Position numbers and translations under genes: made by a program. Shown here piece after piece: positions 25,893 through 37,000 of a stretch of DNA of 64,000 bases; the first letter of the stretch is position 1; the number at the start of each line of letters is the position of its first letter. This stretch comes from Candidatus Venteria ishoeyi (lineage in GTDB: Bacteria > Pseudomonadota > Gammaproteobacteria > Beggiatoales > Beggiatoaceae), in contig NZ_JAUCGJ010000015.1 in NCBI RefSeq assembly GCF_030378065.1, positions 1 to 64,000 on the forward strand. Reading direction: 5' to 3'. Under the pieces are notes generated by a model. It searched no databases. It was not told the DNA's origin and saw nothing but the letters and a program-made list of their open reading frames with translations.

Positions 25893-27008
25893 ATGTCACG
25901 TTTAAAATCTGTCACCCCGTTTTTGGTTATGGACATTCTGCGCAAAGCGCGCAGCCTTAAAGATGTCATTCATTTTGAAATCGGCGAGCCGGATGTGCCG
26001 CCCGCAGATGCTGTTAAACAGGCCTTAAGCCAGGCGGCGCTGGAGGGTAAGGTGGGGTATACCGAAAGCCTGGGCTTGTGGGAACTGAGGCAGGCCATCG
26101 CTGATTTTTATCAGCGGCGCTATGGGGTGACGGTGGCAGCAGAGCGTATTGCCATCACCGTAGGCACTTCCGGGGCGTTTTTAATCACCTATGCCATTTT
26201 GCTCAGTGCCGGGGAGCGTTTGCTGCTCACTGACCCCGCTTATCCCTGTTATAAAAACTTTGCGCATTTACTGGATATTAAGCCGGTATTTGCTCCCATT
26301 GATGCCAGCACGGATTATCAACTCACGCCGCAGCAAATCCGGGATTATCCCGGCATACGTGCAGTGCAGATTTCTTCGCCCAGCAATCCCATTGGCAATG
26401 TGTATCCGGCAGCAAGCTTAAAAGCGCTGATAGAAACCTGTGAAGCGCAGGGTGCAACCTTTATTTCCGATGAAATTTATCATGGCCTGACTTATGAGGA
26501 ACCCGCGCATACTGCGCTGGAATTTTCCGATCAGGTGATTGTGATTAACAGCTTTTCCAAATATTTTTCACTGCCCGGTCTGCGTCTGGGCTGGGCGATT
26601 TTGCCGCCTAACCAGGTACGCAATGCAGAAAAAGTCATCCAGAATTTGTTTATTGCCGCGCCCACGCTGAGTCAGTACGGCGCGCTGGCAGCATTTGATG
26701 AGGCTTATTTGCGACAAACCACAGAAACCTATCGACAGCGCCGGGATTATTTATATCAGGCGCTGTCGGAACTTTTTGAGATAGAAACCCGTCCGCAAGG
26801 CGCGTTTTATATCTGGGCGAATGTTGAAAAATATACGGATGACAGTGTGTTATTTGCCAAGCAATTATTGGATGAAATCCGGGTTGCCACCACGCCGGGA
26901 CTGGATTTTGGGCAGAATCAGGCACATAAATACCTGCGTTTTGCCTATACCCGGGATTTAGCGCATTTGCAGGAAGGTGTCAGACGTTTGCAGCAGTTTT
27001 TGCGTTAG
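25893..27008 (+). CDS. Class I/II PLP-dependent aminotransferase
   Basis: I place the start at ATG 25893 (MSRLKSVTPFLVMDILRKA), as the family begins there; an in-frame ATG at 25839 would add 18 unusual hydrophobic residues. The 371-residue protein has IGEPD near the N-terminus, SSPSNPIGNV (Asn for PLP), ISDEIYHGLTYE (Asp and Tyr) and the Schiff-base Lys in SFSKYFSLPGLRLGW, plus the C-terminal LRFAYTR with the substrate-carboxylate Arg. This is the aspartate-aminotransferase fold type I group (COG0436-like); amino-acid specificity is not readable. It stands alone upstream of prfC, with 248 bases in between. Confidence 0.88.
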   Translation: MSRLKSVTPFLVMDILRKARSLKDVIHFEIGEPDVPPADAVKQALSQAALEGKVGYTESLGLWELRQAIADFYQRRYGVTVAAERIAITVGTSGAFLITYAILLSAGERLLLTDPAYPCYKNFAHLLDIKPVFAPIDASTDYQLTPQQIRDYPGIRAVQISSPSNPIGNVYPAASLKALIETCEAQGATFISDEIYHGLTYEEPAHTALEFSDQVIVINSFSKYFSLPGLRLGWAILPPNQVRNAEKVIQNLFIAAPTLSQYGALAAFDEAYLRQTTETYRQRRDYLYQALSELFEIETRPQGAFYIWANVEKYTDDSVLFAKQLLDEIRVATTPGLDFGQNQAHKYLRFAYTRDLAHLQEGVRRLQQFLR

Positions 27009-27256
27009 CGTGAGATTTTGGTGGCTTTCATTTACTGAAAACGCTGGAAAAGTCCGTAAGTCATTAGATTTTAGCTGGCACGCATATGTGTAAGCCATTG
27101 ATTTTATTGCAGGAGAAAACTTATTCGGAGTTTTCAAAAGCATAAGGTCAGCAAAAAAACAGCCATATCATGTCATTTTTACCCCAAGCCGCTGAATGTT
27201 ATAATTTGATTTCATGTATAATTGACAGTTTTTAAACATAGATCCGCATTATCCTT

Positions 27257-28840
27257 ATGTCCCTGATTGAAACTGAACTGCAAAAACGCCGCACTTTTGC
27301 GATTATTTCCCACCCGGATGCCGGGAAAACCACGCTCACTGAAAAATTGTTGTTATTTGGCGGTGCCATTCAAAGCGCAGGCACGGTGAAATCGCGTAAG
27401 TCCAGCCGTCACGCCACTTCTGACTGGATGGAACTGGAAAAACAGCGGGGTATTTCCGTGACTTCTTCAGTGATGCAGTTCCCTTATCGGGATAAAATTA
27501 TCAATCTGCTGGATACGCCGGGGCATGGTGATTTTTCCGAAGATACTTACCGCACCTTGACCGCAGTGGACTCGGCGCTGATGGTGATTGATTCCGCCAA
27601 AGGCGTGGAAGAGCGCACCATTAAACTGCTGGAAGTCTGTCGTTTGCGGCACACGCCGATTATCACTTTTATTAACAAGCTGGATCGTGAAGGTTTAGAC
27701 CCGATAGAATTGCTGGATGAAATCGAGAGCGTACTCGACATCCGCTGCGCGCCGCTGACCTGGCCTATTGGCATGGGTAAAGGGTTTAAGGGCGTTTATG
27801 ATTTCCAGCATCACACGGTGACGCTGTTTGAGGCGGGTAATAATGATCTGACCAGCGAAGGCCAGACTTTTCAGGGCTTGAACTCACCGCAGCTCGCGGA
27901 AGCACTGGGTGAATACCGCCTGTCTGAATTAGAAGAAGAAATCGAGCTGGTTAAAGGTGCCAGTCATGAATTTGACCAGGAAGCCTTCCTGGACGGCACC
28001 TTATCACCGGTGTATTTCGGCTCAGCTATTAACAACTTCGGCGTTAAAGCATTGCTCGACAGCTTTACCGAATACGCACCTGCGCCGCTGCCCAGAGCCG
28101 CCAAGCAGCGTGAAGTGGTTGCCAATGAAGAAAAGTTCAGTGGTTTTGTATTTAAGATACAAGCCAATATGGACCCTGCCCACCATGACCGGGTAGCCTT
28201 CTTACGGGTCTGCTCCGGGCAATTTAATAAAGGCATGAAAGCCTATCATGATCGCATGGAACGTCCGGTGACGCTGGCCAATGTCATGACCTTTATGGCA
28301 GGCAGTCGCGAACAGACGGAAGCCGCTTATCCTGGTGACATCATCGGCCTGCCGAATCACGGCACTATCCAGATTGGCGATACTTTTACCCAGGGTGAAA
28401 AACTCAAATTTACCGGGATTCCGCATTTTGCGCCAGAACTGTTCCGCCGTGCAGTATTGCGTGATCCGCTACGGATGAAAGCACTGCTTAAAGGCTTGAT
28501 ACAACTCAGTGAAGAAGGTGCCACTCAGTTATTCCGCCCGTTGAACAGCAATGATTTGATTCTGGGTGCGGTCGGGGTGTTGCAGTTTGACGTGGTCAGT
28601 TGGCGTTTGAAAAACGAATACAAGGTGGAATGTACGTTTGAACCCGTGCAGGTGGCGACTGCGCGCTGGGTGGAATGTGATGATGAAAAAATGTTTGAAG
28701 ACTTCAAGAAAAAAGCCTTTAACAATCTGGCGCTGGATGGTGGCGAGCATTTAACCTATATCGCCCCGACCAAGGTTAATCTAAGCCTGATGCAGGAACG
28801 CTGGCCGGACGTGCGGTTTATGGCGACGCGGGAGCATTAG
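27257..28840 (+). CDS. prfC: Peptide chain release factor 3
   Basis: The 527-residue protein is a full-length translational GTPase of the RF3 family. G-motifs: G1 [15 protein letters not shown]2 region [16 protein letters not shown]3 [15 protein letters not shown]4 NKLDREG. RF3 uses GTP to release RF1/RF2 from the ribosome after peptide release. The C-terminal part includes [16 protein letters not shown] and the usual end VRFMATREH. The gene stands alone: 248 bases after the aminotransferase and followed by palindromic DNA. A TATAAT-like box lies at about 27217, 35-40 bases upstream of the ATG, but without a good -35 element. Confidence 0.97.
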   Translation: MSLIETELQKRRTFAIISHPDAGKTTLTEKLLLFGGAIQSAGTVKSRKSSRHATSDWMELEKQRGISVTSSVMQFPYRDKIINLLDTPGHGDFSEDTYRTLTAVDSALMVIDSAKGVEERTIKLLEVCRLRHTPIITFINKLDREGLDPIELLDEIESVLDIRCAPLTWPIGMGKGFKGVYDFQHHTVTLFEAGNNDLTSEGQTFQGLNSPQLAEALGEYRLSELEEEIELVKGASHEFDQEAFLDGTLSPVYFGSAINNFGVKALLDSFTEYAPAPLPRAAKQREVVANEEKFSGFVFKIQANMDPAHHDRVAFLRVCSGQFNKGMKAYHDRMERPVTLANVMTFMAGSREQTEAAYPGDIIGLPNHGTIQIGDTFTQGEKLKFTGIPHFAPELFRRAVLRDPLRMKALLKGLIQLSEEGATQLFRPLNSNDLILGAVGVLQFDVVSWRLKNEYKVECTFEPVQVATARWVECDDEKMFEDFKKKAFNNLALDGGEHLTYIAPTKVNLSLMQERWPDVRFMATREH

Positions 28841-28848
28841 TTTTTATT

Positions 28849-28920
28849 GACATTTGGGCGTTGGTATATTCCACCTTATTTCCATGTTGTTTGCGTGGAA
28901 ATTTGCCATGCCTAAATGTC
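28849..28920. terminator. Nested palindrome downstream of prfC
   Basis: GACATTTGGGC (28849-28859) pairs with GCCTAAATGTC (28910-28920) with one mismatch, and an inner ATTCCAC/GTGGAAAT pair lies inside, so the 72 bases can fold as one long stem. Placed 9 bases after the prfC stop it may end transcription, but no T-run follows; it could also be a repeat. Confidence 0.4.
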
Positions 28921-29035
28921 AGCAAAGCCTAATGTGAATAAAAAATATATTGATATAATAATTTTCGTTATCTTTTATAGCAATGTCTTATGCAACATTT
29001 GGCTATTCATTTTTTTATTAAATGAAACAGCTAAC

Positions 29036-29200
29036 TTAGGAACGAGGATGAAATAAGAACCGAAACCGGGCGCAGGATTTTTATTCATTTTCAAGGCGTG
29101 AAAACAGGCGCATAGCAAGCTATGTAACTGTTTTCAGAACGCAGAAAATGGAGAAAAAGGCCAGCTTGGTTTCGGGAATTATAAAATCCTCGTTCCTTAA
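29036..29200. repeat. Long MITE-like palindromic element (165 bp)
   Basis: The ends TTAGGAACGAGGAT (29036-29049) and ATCCTCGTTCCTTAA (to 29200) are almost perfect inverted repeats. Inside there is a second fold-back: CATTTTC..GCGTGAAAACAG near 29090-29110 pairs with CTGTTTTC..ACGCAGAAAATG near 29128-29150, with a CATAG/CTATG tip. The whole element is thus one extended cruciform without coding capacity. The remaining parts of the 580-base gap 28841-29420 hold no recognised gene. Confidence 0.65.
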
Positions 29201-29420
29201 TCATAAGTATTGTTCCGCTATTATTTCTGACAGCAGTATATATAGATCTCTATCGAAACAAAGGCAGTTGTCAAAAGCTTTGCTTCTTTATCATTTATAC
29301 TCTGCCAGTTTTTATCTGCTGGGGTGTTTATGTCATATTCTTGGTGGAAAAGCGCATCTTTTGGGCTAAATTATTACCTATCGTTATTAACTTCTTCATA
29401 TTCCATATGAGAGCCTTGCC

Positions 29421-29657
29421 ATGCAAACAAAATTAACCTTACAGTTAGACGATAAATTAATACAACAAGCTAAAATTTATGCAAAGCAACATGAACTATC
29501 ACTATCCCAAGTCGTTGCCGATTATTTTCAACGCTTAAGCCAGGAAACGGAGCAATCTGTGTCAGCACCAATTACCCGGTCTTTAATTGGGATATTGAAA
29601 TCCAGTGATGTTGACGACAATGATTATAAAAAACACCTTGAGGATAAATATCTTTGA
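29421..29657 (+). CDS. Antitoxin of PIN-type toxin-antitoxin pair (DUF6364-like, ribbon-helix-helix)
   Basis: The 78-residue protein begins with MQTKLTLQLDDKLIQQAKIYAKQHELSLSQVVADYFQ, the beta-strand plus two-helix pattern of ribbon-helix-helix antitoxins (DUF6364-like). The C-terminal ~30 residues are acidic and would wrap the toxin. It precedes a PIN-domain gene with a 4-base overlap (TTGA), the normal order in such modules. It should bind its own promoter and neutralise the toxin. The upstream 220 bases contain a MITE-like element. Confidence 0.8.
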   Translation: MQTKLTLQLDDKLIQQAKIYAKQHELSLSQVVADYFQRLSQETEQSVSAPITRSLIGILKSSDVDDNDYKKHLEDKYL

Positions 29658-30091
29658 AAATTCTTTTTGATATTAATATTATCCTTGATGTTTTATTAAA
29701 CAGAAAAGATTTTGTAAATCTCTCGGCGACTTTACTTGGTTTTGTGGAAAATAAAAGACTCGAAGGGTATTTATGCGCCACAAGCCTTACGACTATTGAT
29801 TATCTAATAGCGAAAAGCCTTAATAGAAGTCAAGCAAGAATTGAGATTAAAAAATTATTAACACTGTTTCAGATTGCAGAAGTGAATCATAAGGTATTGC
29901 GTTTATCTGTGGAGTCTGAATTTAAAGATTTTGAAGATGCAGTGCAATACTATTCAGCTGAATGTCTTAAGCTCAACGGTTTAGTGACGAGAAACCTGAA
30001 AGATTATAAAACCGCTACACTACCTGTGTATTCGCCAGATGAGCTATGGCACATTATACAAACAGGGAAATACGATCAAGGAATGCACTAA
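29654..30091 (+). CDS. PIN-domain toxin (VapC-like ribonuclease)
   Basis: The start is TTG 29654, which overlaps the antitoxin stop and directly yields KILFDINIILDVLLNR with the first conserved Asp of PIN domains and the second Asp. Further acidic residues lie in FEDAVQYYSAE, followed by LNGLVTRNLKDY, the PIN signature near the C-terminus. The 145-residue protein should be a Mg-dependent endoribonuclease inhibited by the antitoxin. Its stop lies only 3 bases before the miaB ATG, so the toxin may share a transcript with a tRNA-modification gene. Confidence 0.85.
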   Translation: MKILFDINIILDVLLNRKDFVNLSATLLGFVENKRLEGYLCATSLTTIDYLIAKSLNRSQARIEIKKLLTLFQIAEVNHKVLRLSVESEFKDFEDAVQYYSAECLKLNGLVTRNLKDYKTATLPVYSPDELWHIIQTGKYDQGMH

Positions 30092-30094
30092 GAA

Positions 30095-31420
30095 ATGAGT
30101 AACAAGTTATATATCAAAACCTTCGGCTGTCAGATGAATGACTATGACTCTGACAAAATGGCCCTGGCCTTAGCCGCATCACACGGGCTAGAGCGTATCG
30201 ACAACCCGCTCGATGCTGACGTGCTATTGCTCAATACCTGCTCCGTGCGTGAAAAAGCCCAGGAAAAGGTGTTTTCACAATTAGGCGCATGGCGGCCCTT
30301 AAAAGAAAAAAACCCTAAGCTGATTATTGGCGTTGGCGGCTGCGTTGCCTCACAGGAAGGCGAGGCGATACGCCAGCGCGCACCTTTTGTGGATTTGATA
30401 TTTGGGCCGCAGACCTTGCACCGTCTGCCCGCCATGCTCAGACAAGCGCGGGCTGAACATCATGCCGTAATCGACATCTCTTTCCCGGAAATTGAAAAGT
30501 TTGATAAACTGCCGGAACCTGAGGCCAATGGTGTCAGCGCCTTTGTTTCCATCATGGAAGGTTGCAGCAAATACTGCACCTTCTGTGTAGTGCCTTATAC
30601 CCGTGGCGAAGAAGTCAGCCGTCCGTTTGATGACGTGCTGGCAGAAGTTTCCGCGCTGGCAGAGCAGGGCGTGCGTGAAGTCAATTTACTGGGGCAAAAT
30701 GTCAATGCCTATCGCGGCCTGATGCACGATGGCGATATTGCTGATTTAGCATTATTAATTCATTATGTGGCAGCGATTGATGGCATAGACCGCATTCGTT
30801 ACACCACTTCACACCCGATAGAATTTAATGACAATTTAATCCAGGTTTACACTGAAGTACCAGAGTTGGTTGGGCACTTACATTTGCCGGTACAAAGCGG
30901 CTCGGATCGTATTCTGGCACAAATGAAACGTGGTCACAGTGCCTTGGAATATAAACAGAAAATTCGTAAATTACGCGCAGCAAGGCCCAATTTAAGCCTG
31001 TCTTCAGATTTTATTATCGGCTTTCCCGGTGAAACTGATTATGATTTCAAAGCCACCATGAAACTCATTGAGGACGTGGGTTTTGATCATTCTTTCAGCT
31101 TTATTTACAGCCCCCGCCCCGGTACCCCGGCAGTGGATATGGTGGATGACGTACCGCTGGAGGTGAAAAAATCCCGTTTATCGATTTTACAAACCCGCAT
31201 TAATGCGATGGCGGGAGAAATCTCCAGAAATATGCTAGGTACGCAGCAAAAAGTGCTGATTGAGCGTTTTTCCAAAAAAGACCCCAAACAACTGGCAGGA
31301 CGCACGGAAAATAACCGGGTGGTAAATTTTGACGGGCCTGCCGAGTTAATCGGGCAGTTTGTGCAGGTGAAAATTACCGAAGCATTGCCTAATTCTTTGC
31401 GGGGTATTTTTAGTGGATAA
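30095..31420 (+). CDS. miaB: tRNA-2-methylthio-N6-dimethylallyladenosine synthase
   Basis: The 441-residue protein has all three parts of MiaB: N-terminal MTTase domain with Cys in TFGCQMN, NTCSVRE and GGCVAS (second Fe-S cluster), radical SAM motif C-x3-C-x2-C in [17 protein letters not shown], and C-terminal TRAM domain. It adds the 2-methylthio group to i6A37 of tRNAs that read UNN codons, in two radical SAM steps. The ATG is 3 bases after the PIN toxin stop. A hairpin terminator follows. Sequence length and motifs are complete. Confidence 0.97.
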   Translation: MSNKLYIKTFGCQMNDYDSDKMALALAASHGLERIDNPLDADVLLLNTCSVREKAQEKVFSQLGAWRPLKEKNPKLIIGVGGCVASQEGEAIRQRAPFVDLIFGPQTLHRLPAMLRQARAEHHAVIDISFPEIEKFDKLPEPEANGVSAFVSIMEGCSKYCTFCVVPYTRGEEVSRPFDDVLAEVSALAEQGVREVNLLGQNVNAYRGLMHDGDIADLALLIHYVAAIDGIDRIRYTTSHPIEFNDNLIQVYTEVPELVGHLHLPVQSGSDRILAQMKRGHSALEYKQKIRKLRAARPNLSLSSDFIIGFPGETDYDFKATMKLIEDVGFDHSFSFIYSPRPGTPAVDMVDDVPLEVKKSRLSILQTRINAMAGEISRNMLGTQQKVLIERFSKKDPKQLAGRTENNRVVNFDGPAELIGQFVQVKITEALPNSLRGIFSG

Positions 31421-31421
31421 T

Positions 31422-31460
31422 AAGTAGGTCATCATAATTATCACCTACTTAGGTATTTTT
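31422..31460 (+). terminator. Probable terminator of miaB
   Basis: AAGTAGGT (31422-31429) pairs with ACCTACTT (31443-31450), followed by AGGTATTTTT. It begins 2 bases after the miaB stop. Confidence 0.55.
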
Positions 31461-31510
31461 CCATCAGATTTAACAACATAAAGAGACAGCCCCGATAAAA
31501 ATACAGCTAA

Positions 31511-31535
31511 CCCGGATACTTATGAAATATCCGGG
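31511..31535 (+). promoter_or_regulatory. Leader hairpin upstream of the first hybrid kinase
   Basis: CCCGGATA (31511-31518) and TATCCGGG (31528-31535) form a perfect 8-bp stem with a 9-base loop. A second CATCCGGG (31541-31548) could pair with the same left arm, so two alternative stems are possible. It lies 25 bases before the ATG at 31560. It may be a terminator, an mRNA leader structure or just a repeat. Confidence 0.3.
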
Positions 31536-31559
31536 CTAAACATCCGGGAGTTCCTTACC

Positions 31560-33962
31560 ATGAAAATTATGCAACAAATTGTTGCTGATAATTTATTCAT
31601 CATGCTCATATTGGTGGGTATTTTTTTATCATTTTCCGCGCTTGCGCAACAAAGTGACTCACCAGTAGTCACATCAGCCTTGCCAAAAATCCTGGTGGTT
31701 GGTAGTGAACTGGATTATCCGCCTTTTGCCATTGTTAATGACAAGGGGGAGGCGGATGGTTTCAGTATTGATCTCTTTAAAGCGGTGGCGCGGGTGATGG
31801 ATCTCGATATCCGTTTCCGGGTGGGGCCTTGGAATGAGGTGCGCGGCGCATTGGAAAAGGGTGAAATTGATGCGCTACCGCTTGTTTCCTATTCAAAAGA
31901 AAGAGAACAGGTATTTGATTTTACCACCCCGCATACTGTTTCTTATGCCGCCGTGTTTATGCGCACGGGAGAATCGGGTATAAGCTCAGAAAATGATCTG
32001 CGTGATAAGAAGATTATCACCATGCAATCTGATGCAACCCATGATTATCTGCTAAAAAATCAAATCAGCAAGCACCTGATACTGGTCAAAACAGTGCCCG
32101 AAGCCTTGCGCCTGCTTGCTTCTGGGCAGGGAGACTATGCTTTGCTGCCCAGACTGGTCGGTCTTCTGACCGCAAAAGAATTGGTACTGAGCAACCTCAA
32201 AATCACTGGCCCCAACATTGCTGTCTATGGTCGGGGATATTGTTTTGCAGTTAAAGAAGGAGATATTACATTACTGGCGCACTTGAATCAGGGACTCAGC
32301 ATCATCAAGGCCAATGGTAAATATGATGAAATTTACGACAAGTGGTTTGGTGTCATTGATCCCCGTGGCGTTTCCATGGAAATCATCCGCTACTATGCAG
32401 TTATCAGTGCGGGTATTTTTTTTAGCCTGTTAGCTGTGGCGCTGTTATGGTCGTGGTCACTCAAGCGCGAGATCCGGCAACGTCAACAAGTGGAAGTATC
32501 ACTGCAAAAAACTAATCTGCAACTTATTAAAGCAAAAGAGCTTGCGGAAACTGCCAACCACGCCAAAAGTGATTTCTTGTCAAATATGAGTCATGAACTG
32601 CGTACTCCGCTCCATGCCATTCTTGGTTTTGCTCAACTGCTGGAACGTGATCCACAAGCAACGCAGGAACAACAGGAAACACTGGGCATTATCAACCGTA
32701 GTGGGCAGCATTTATTGACCTTGCTCAATGATGTATTGGACATGTCAAAAATCGAAGTAGGCCGTATGACGGTGAATGAAGAAGTCATTGATTTGCCAAA
32801 AATGCTGCAAGATATTGTCGATATGATGTCCATTCAGGCAAAAAATAATGCGATTCAATTCACCTGGGAACCGAACCCGATATTACCTGCTTTCATCAAA
32901 ACAGATGCGGGGAAATTACGTCAGATACTCATCAACCTGGTTGGTAATGCGGTTAAATTTACCCATGAGGGCGGGGTCAGTATGCGCGTGCAAAGTCATT
33001 GCAAAGAAAATATGCCAGGGGCAAAATACCAATTAAACTTTGAAGTTGAAGACAGCGGTGTTGGTATTGCTGAAGAAAACCTGGATTCTATTTTTGATAC
33101 CTTTGTTCAAGCTGGCAACCATCACGCTAATGTAAAAGGCACGGGCTTGGGGCTGACCATTACCCGCCATTATATTCACTTGCTAGGTGGTGATATAGCA
33201 GTGATGAGCCAGCCTGGAAAAGGCTCCCTGTTCAAATTTCATATTGCAGTGACATTGGCGGATACTGTTGATGTTGAGGTGTACAGCCCACCTTCTCAGG
33301 TTTTCAAACTGGTACCGGAGCAGGCGGTTCCCCGTATATTGATTGTTGAAGACGTGCAGGAAAGCCGCTTGTTGCTGAAAAAATTATTAGTTGAAGCCGG
33401 GTTTAATGTGCAGGAAGCGTGCAATGGGCAGGAAGCCTTGCAATGCTTTGAACAATGGCAACCTCATTTTATCTGGATGGATATGCGGATGCCGGTGATG
33501 GATGGTTATGAAGCAAGCAAACGAATTCGCGCCATGCCAGATGGTAAAGAGACCATTATTGTTGCACTCACTGCAAGTGTTTTTAAATCCCAGAAACAGG
33601 AAATTATCGCACTGGGTTGTGATGATTTTGTGCGTAAGCCATTTCGTGAAGAAGAAATTTTTGACTGCATGGCGCAGCATTTAAACCTAAATTATGTACA
33701 TAAATCAAAGAACTTACATCCCCAAGAGACTCAAGCTCAAACCAGCTTGGAACCCGCCTTGATTGTAAGCGCACTGGCTGAACTTCCCGATAATTTACGC
33801 GCCGAACTGGCGCAGGCGCTTAAGGAACTTGATGTCAATGCCGTGCTTGACGCTGTTCACCGTATCGGAGAAAGTGATGAGGTCTTAGCCGAGGCGATAA
33901 TGCCTTATGCTAATAATTTCCAATATGAACAACTGGAATGTTTTCTGGCTCCCAAAATCTGA
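31560..33962 (+). CDS. Hybrid histidine kinase with periplasmic SBP_bac_3 sensor domain
   Basis: The 800-residue protein has a signal/anchor at the N-terminus, a solute-binding type 3 domain (~45-270, ILVVGSELDYPPFA ... YDEIYDKWFG), a membrane helix (~283-303, AVISAGIFFSLLAVALLW), HisKA ([13 protein letters not shown], His345), HATPase (NLVGNAVKF, DSGVGIAEEN, GTGLGLTIT), and receiver ([13 protein letters not shown], Asp641). The last ~75 residues form a helical tail that recurs in the kinase at 39584. It should bind a small ligand in the periplasm and autophosphorylate. The gene begins a plus-strand run of five sensory genes and is followed after 40 bases by a receiver-first kinase. From about 33300 its DNA is almost identical to the later kinase gene. 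Confidence 0.93.
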   Translation: MKIMQQIVADNLFIMLILVGIFLSFSALAQQSDSPVVTSALPKILVVGSELDYPPFAIVNDKGEADGFSIDLFKAVARVMDLDIRFRVGPWNEVRGALEKGEIDALPLVSYSKEREQVFDFTTPHTVSYAAVFMRTGESGISSENDLRDKKIITMQSDATHDYLLKNQISKHLILVKTVPEALRLLASGQGDYALLPRLVGLLTAKELVLSNLKITGPNIAVYGRGYCFAVKEGDITLLAHLNQGLSIIKANGKYDEIYDKWFGVIDPRGVSMEIIRYYAVISAGIFFSLLAVALLWSWSLKREIRQRQQVEVSLQKTNLQLIKAKELAETANHAKSDFLSNMSHELRTPLHAILGFAQLLERDPQATQEQQETLGIINRSGQHLLTLLNDVLDMSKIEVGRMTVNEEVIDLPKMLQDIVDMMSIQAKNNAIQFTWEPNPILPAFIKTDAGKLRQILINLVGNAVKFTHEGGVSMRVQSHCKENMPGAKYQLNFEVEDSGVGIAEENLDSIFDTFVQAGNHHANVKGTGLGLTITRHYIHLLGGDIAVMSQPGKGSLFKFHIAVTLADTVDVEVYSPPSQVFKLVPEQAVPRILIVEDVQESRLLLKKLLVEAGFNVQEACNGQEALQCFEQWQPHFIWMDMRMPVMDGYEASKRIRAMPDGKETIIVALTASVFKSQKQEIIALGCDDFVRKPFREEEIFDCMAQHLNLNYVHKSKNLHPQETQAQTSLEPALIVSALAELPDNLRAELAQALKELDVNAVLDAVHRIGESDEVLAEAIMPYANNFQYEQLECFLAPKI

Positions 33963-34002
33963 ATTGATCGGATCAACCACAGAGAAAGCAGAACAGTAGG
34001 AT

Positions 34003-37000
34003 ATGAATATGCAGGCATTTCCTCCTTTACCAACAAATAAAAACATTCTCATTGTTGATGATGATGCTGAGGGTGTGCGTTTTCTTTCTCGCATCCTTAA
34101 GCAGGAACATTATACGGTCAGAGCCGCGCTCAATGGCACTGCGGCTTTCAAGAGTATCAAGACAAAAACACCAGACTTGATTCTACTGGATGTCAACATG
34201 CCGGATATGAGTGGTTTTGAGGTTTGTCGGCGATTGCAGGCAATGGAAGCATTTTGTGAAATTCCGATACTTTTTATCAGCGCACGTGAAAAAACGGCTG
34301 ATAAACTCAAAGGCTTTGAAGTGGGGGGCAGTGACTATATTACCAAGCCATTTACCCCTGAAGAAGTACTGGCACGGGTAAAAACCCATCTCAAACTAAG
34401 CGCCTCCATGAAACAACTGGAGGCACAAAATACCCGTTTAGGGTTTCAGGCACAATTGCTCGACAGCATACATGAATCCGTCATCGCCACCGACCTGGAA
34501 GGACGGGTGGTTTACTGGGGCAAGGGTGCGGAACGCTTGTACGGCTATGTTGCAAACAAGGTGCTGGAACAACCGCTCAGTCTTATCATTGAAACTGGAA
34601 CAGAAGAGGAAGAACGGGAACGCATTCACCAGGTTCATGCAAATGGGGAATGGCGCGGGCAATATCGACAAAAACATAAGAATGGCTCTACATTCTGGGT
34701 GGAAACTTTTATTTCCTCAGTGTATGACGAAAATCAAAAGTCTTGTGGTTTAATCAGTATTAGCCACAATATCAGCATGCAAAAACAAGGGGAGATGGAA
34801 AAGGAAGCAACCGCCGCCATCTCCCGTCTATTTCTTTCCGACATGGAACTGCCGGAGATCTACGTCCAATTGGTGGAAATTCTCGCTACCTGTCTGGAAT
34901 ACCCCATTGCTGCGCTGGAACTGTACGACCAGAGCGCCACCGAGATGATTTTTACCGCTGCTTACGGTATGCCGGAATTATCTTTGCCCTTGCGCGTGCC
35001 GATAACACAGACCCTTTCCGGCAGTGTAGCGCAAAGTGGTGAAGCGATGGTAGAAACACATGCCGGGCAAGGCCATGAATATCAGTTTCAGGCTTTGCAT
35101 AAATTGCAGGTAGAAACCTTTCTCTGTGTGCCAGTCATCATCAAAGGCGCGGTATTCGCCACCCTATCCCTGTCTGACAAGGTAGTACGATCTGAGCCGG
35201 AAACACTGCTTCATACCATGCAAAATATTGCCAATCACCTGGCTTTGGATATTGCACGCAAGCAGGCCGAGAAGGCGCTGGAAAACCGTCAGATATTTCT
35301 GGAGGCGATTTTGGAATGCACGGCAAATGGTATTGTTACATGTAATAAGGCAGGCATTCTGTCCTATTTCAACCGGGCAGCAATGGTGTTCCACGGCTTG
35401 CCCGCAGAGCCGCTCCCACAGGAAGGCTGGAGCAAATACTACGATTTATTCCAGGAAGATGGCAAGACGCCACTGCCACTCTCCGATATTCCATTGGTTC
35501 GCGCCCTAAAAGGCGAAAAAGTGAAGAATGAGGAATGTGTTATTGCGCCTAAGGGGCTTCCAGCTCGCAGCATAAGCGTAACCGGTCAGATGCTGATTGA
35601 TGCTGATGGCAATAAGCTTGGGGCAGTGGTCTCAATGAATGACATCACCGAGCGCAAGCAGGCGGAGCTTAAATTACGGGAAAGTGAAAACCGTTTCCGC
35701 CAACTGGCCAACTCATTGCCGCAACTGGTCTGGACCTGCCAAGCTGACGGAGCATGTGATTTCTTCAGTCAACAATGGCTCAGCTATACCGGCATTGACG
35801 CAGAATTGCAACTGGGCTTTGACTGGCTGCAACAAGTGCATCCCAATGATCGTAAACCCACTGTCGCAGCCTGGAATGCAGCCGTGCAGGCTGGTACGGA
35901 ATTTCATGTCGAATTTCGCATTCGTCGCCATGACGGTATCTATCGCTGGTTTGACACCCGCGCTATACGTTTATTGGATGCGCAAGGTCGCACCATTAAA
36001 TGGTTTGGTTCCAATACTGACATCACTGAACTGCGGGAAGCTGAACTCATGCGCCGCTTGATTCTGGATACGGTGGTGGAAGGTATTTTCGGGCTTGACG
36101 AAGACGGCCTATGTACTTTCATCAATCAAGCTGGTGCGAAACTCTTAGGCTATGAGATCCAGGATTTGCTCGGTCACTACCTGCATCCTTTGATTCACCC
36201 CACAGACCTTGAAGACAATCCCCTGCCGGAAGAACAGTGTTCGATCCTGTCCACTATCCACAGTCATGATCAAGACGGTACTGAGCAACGGTTTACCCGT
36301 GCTGATGGCAGTTATTTTCCAGCCTGGGTATATGCCAGATGCGTAGAGTATAACGATCATATTCGCGGTACGGTGGCAAGTTTTATTGATATAAGTGAGC
36401 GCAAAAACCTGGAAGCATCCTTGCGGGCCGAGCGTGATTTTGCAGAAAGCCTGATCAATACCGCCCCCGCCATTGTGCTGGTGCTGGATACACAGGGTCG
36501 GATTGTGCGTTTCAACCCATTTATGGAAAAACTTTCGGGCTTCCGTCTGGATGAGGTACAGGGCAAAGACTGGTTCGAGACCTTCCTGCCGAAATCTGAC
36601 TGGAAAGGTATCAAACAGGTGTTTCTCTCCGCTATTAATGATATTCAAACACATGGCAATATCAACCCCATAGTGAGTAAAGACGGACGGGAACTGCCTG
36701 TTGAGTGGTCGGATCAGACCCTTAAGGATATTGATGGCAAGGTGACGGGCTTACTCTCTATCGGTCAGGACATCAGTGAGCGGCTTTTTGCCGAAAATGC
36801 CTTACGCGAAAGTGAAAATAAATTCCGTTCTCTGGTGGAAACAACCAGCGACTGGATTTGGGCCATAGACAAGAATGGGAAATATACTTACACCAGCCCC
36901 GCCATTAAAGATCTACTGGGTTATACGTCGGAGGAAGTGCTGGGCAAGACTCCGTTTGACATGATGTCCCCCTCGGAAGCCAGGCAGATACAGGTTAAAT

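Noticed and set aside
29148-29369. 73-codon frame starting in the MITE-like element
   Set aside because: The first third is palindromic repeat DNA, and there is no sensible ribosome site or protein pattern.
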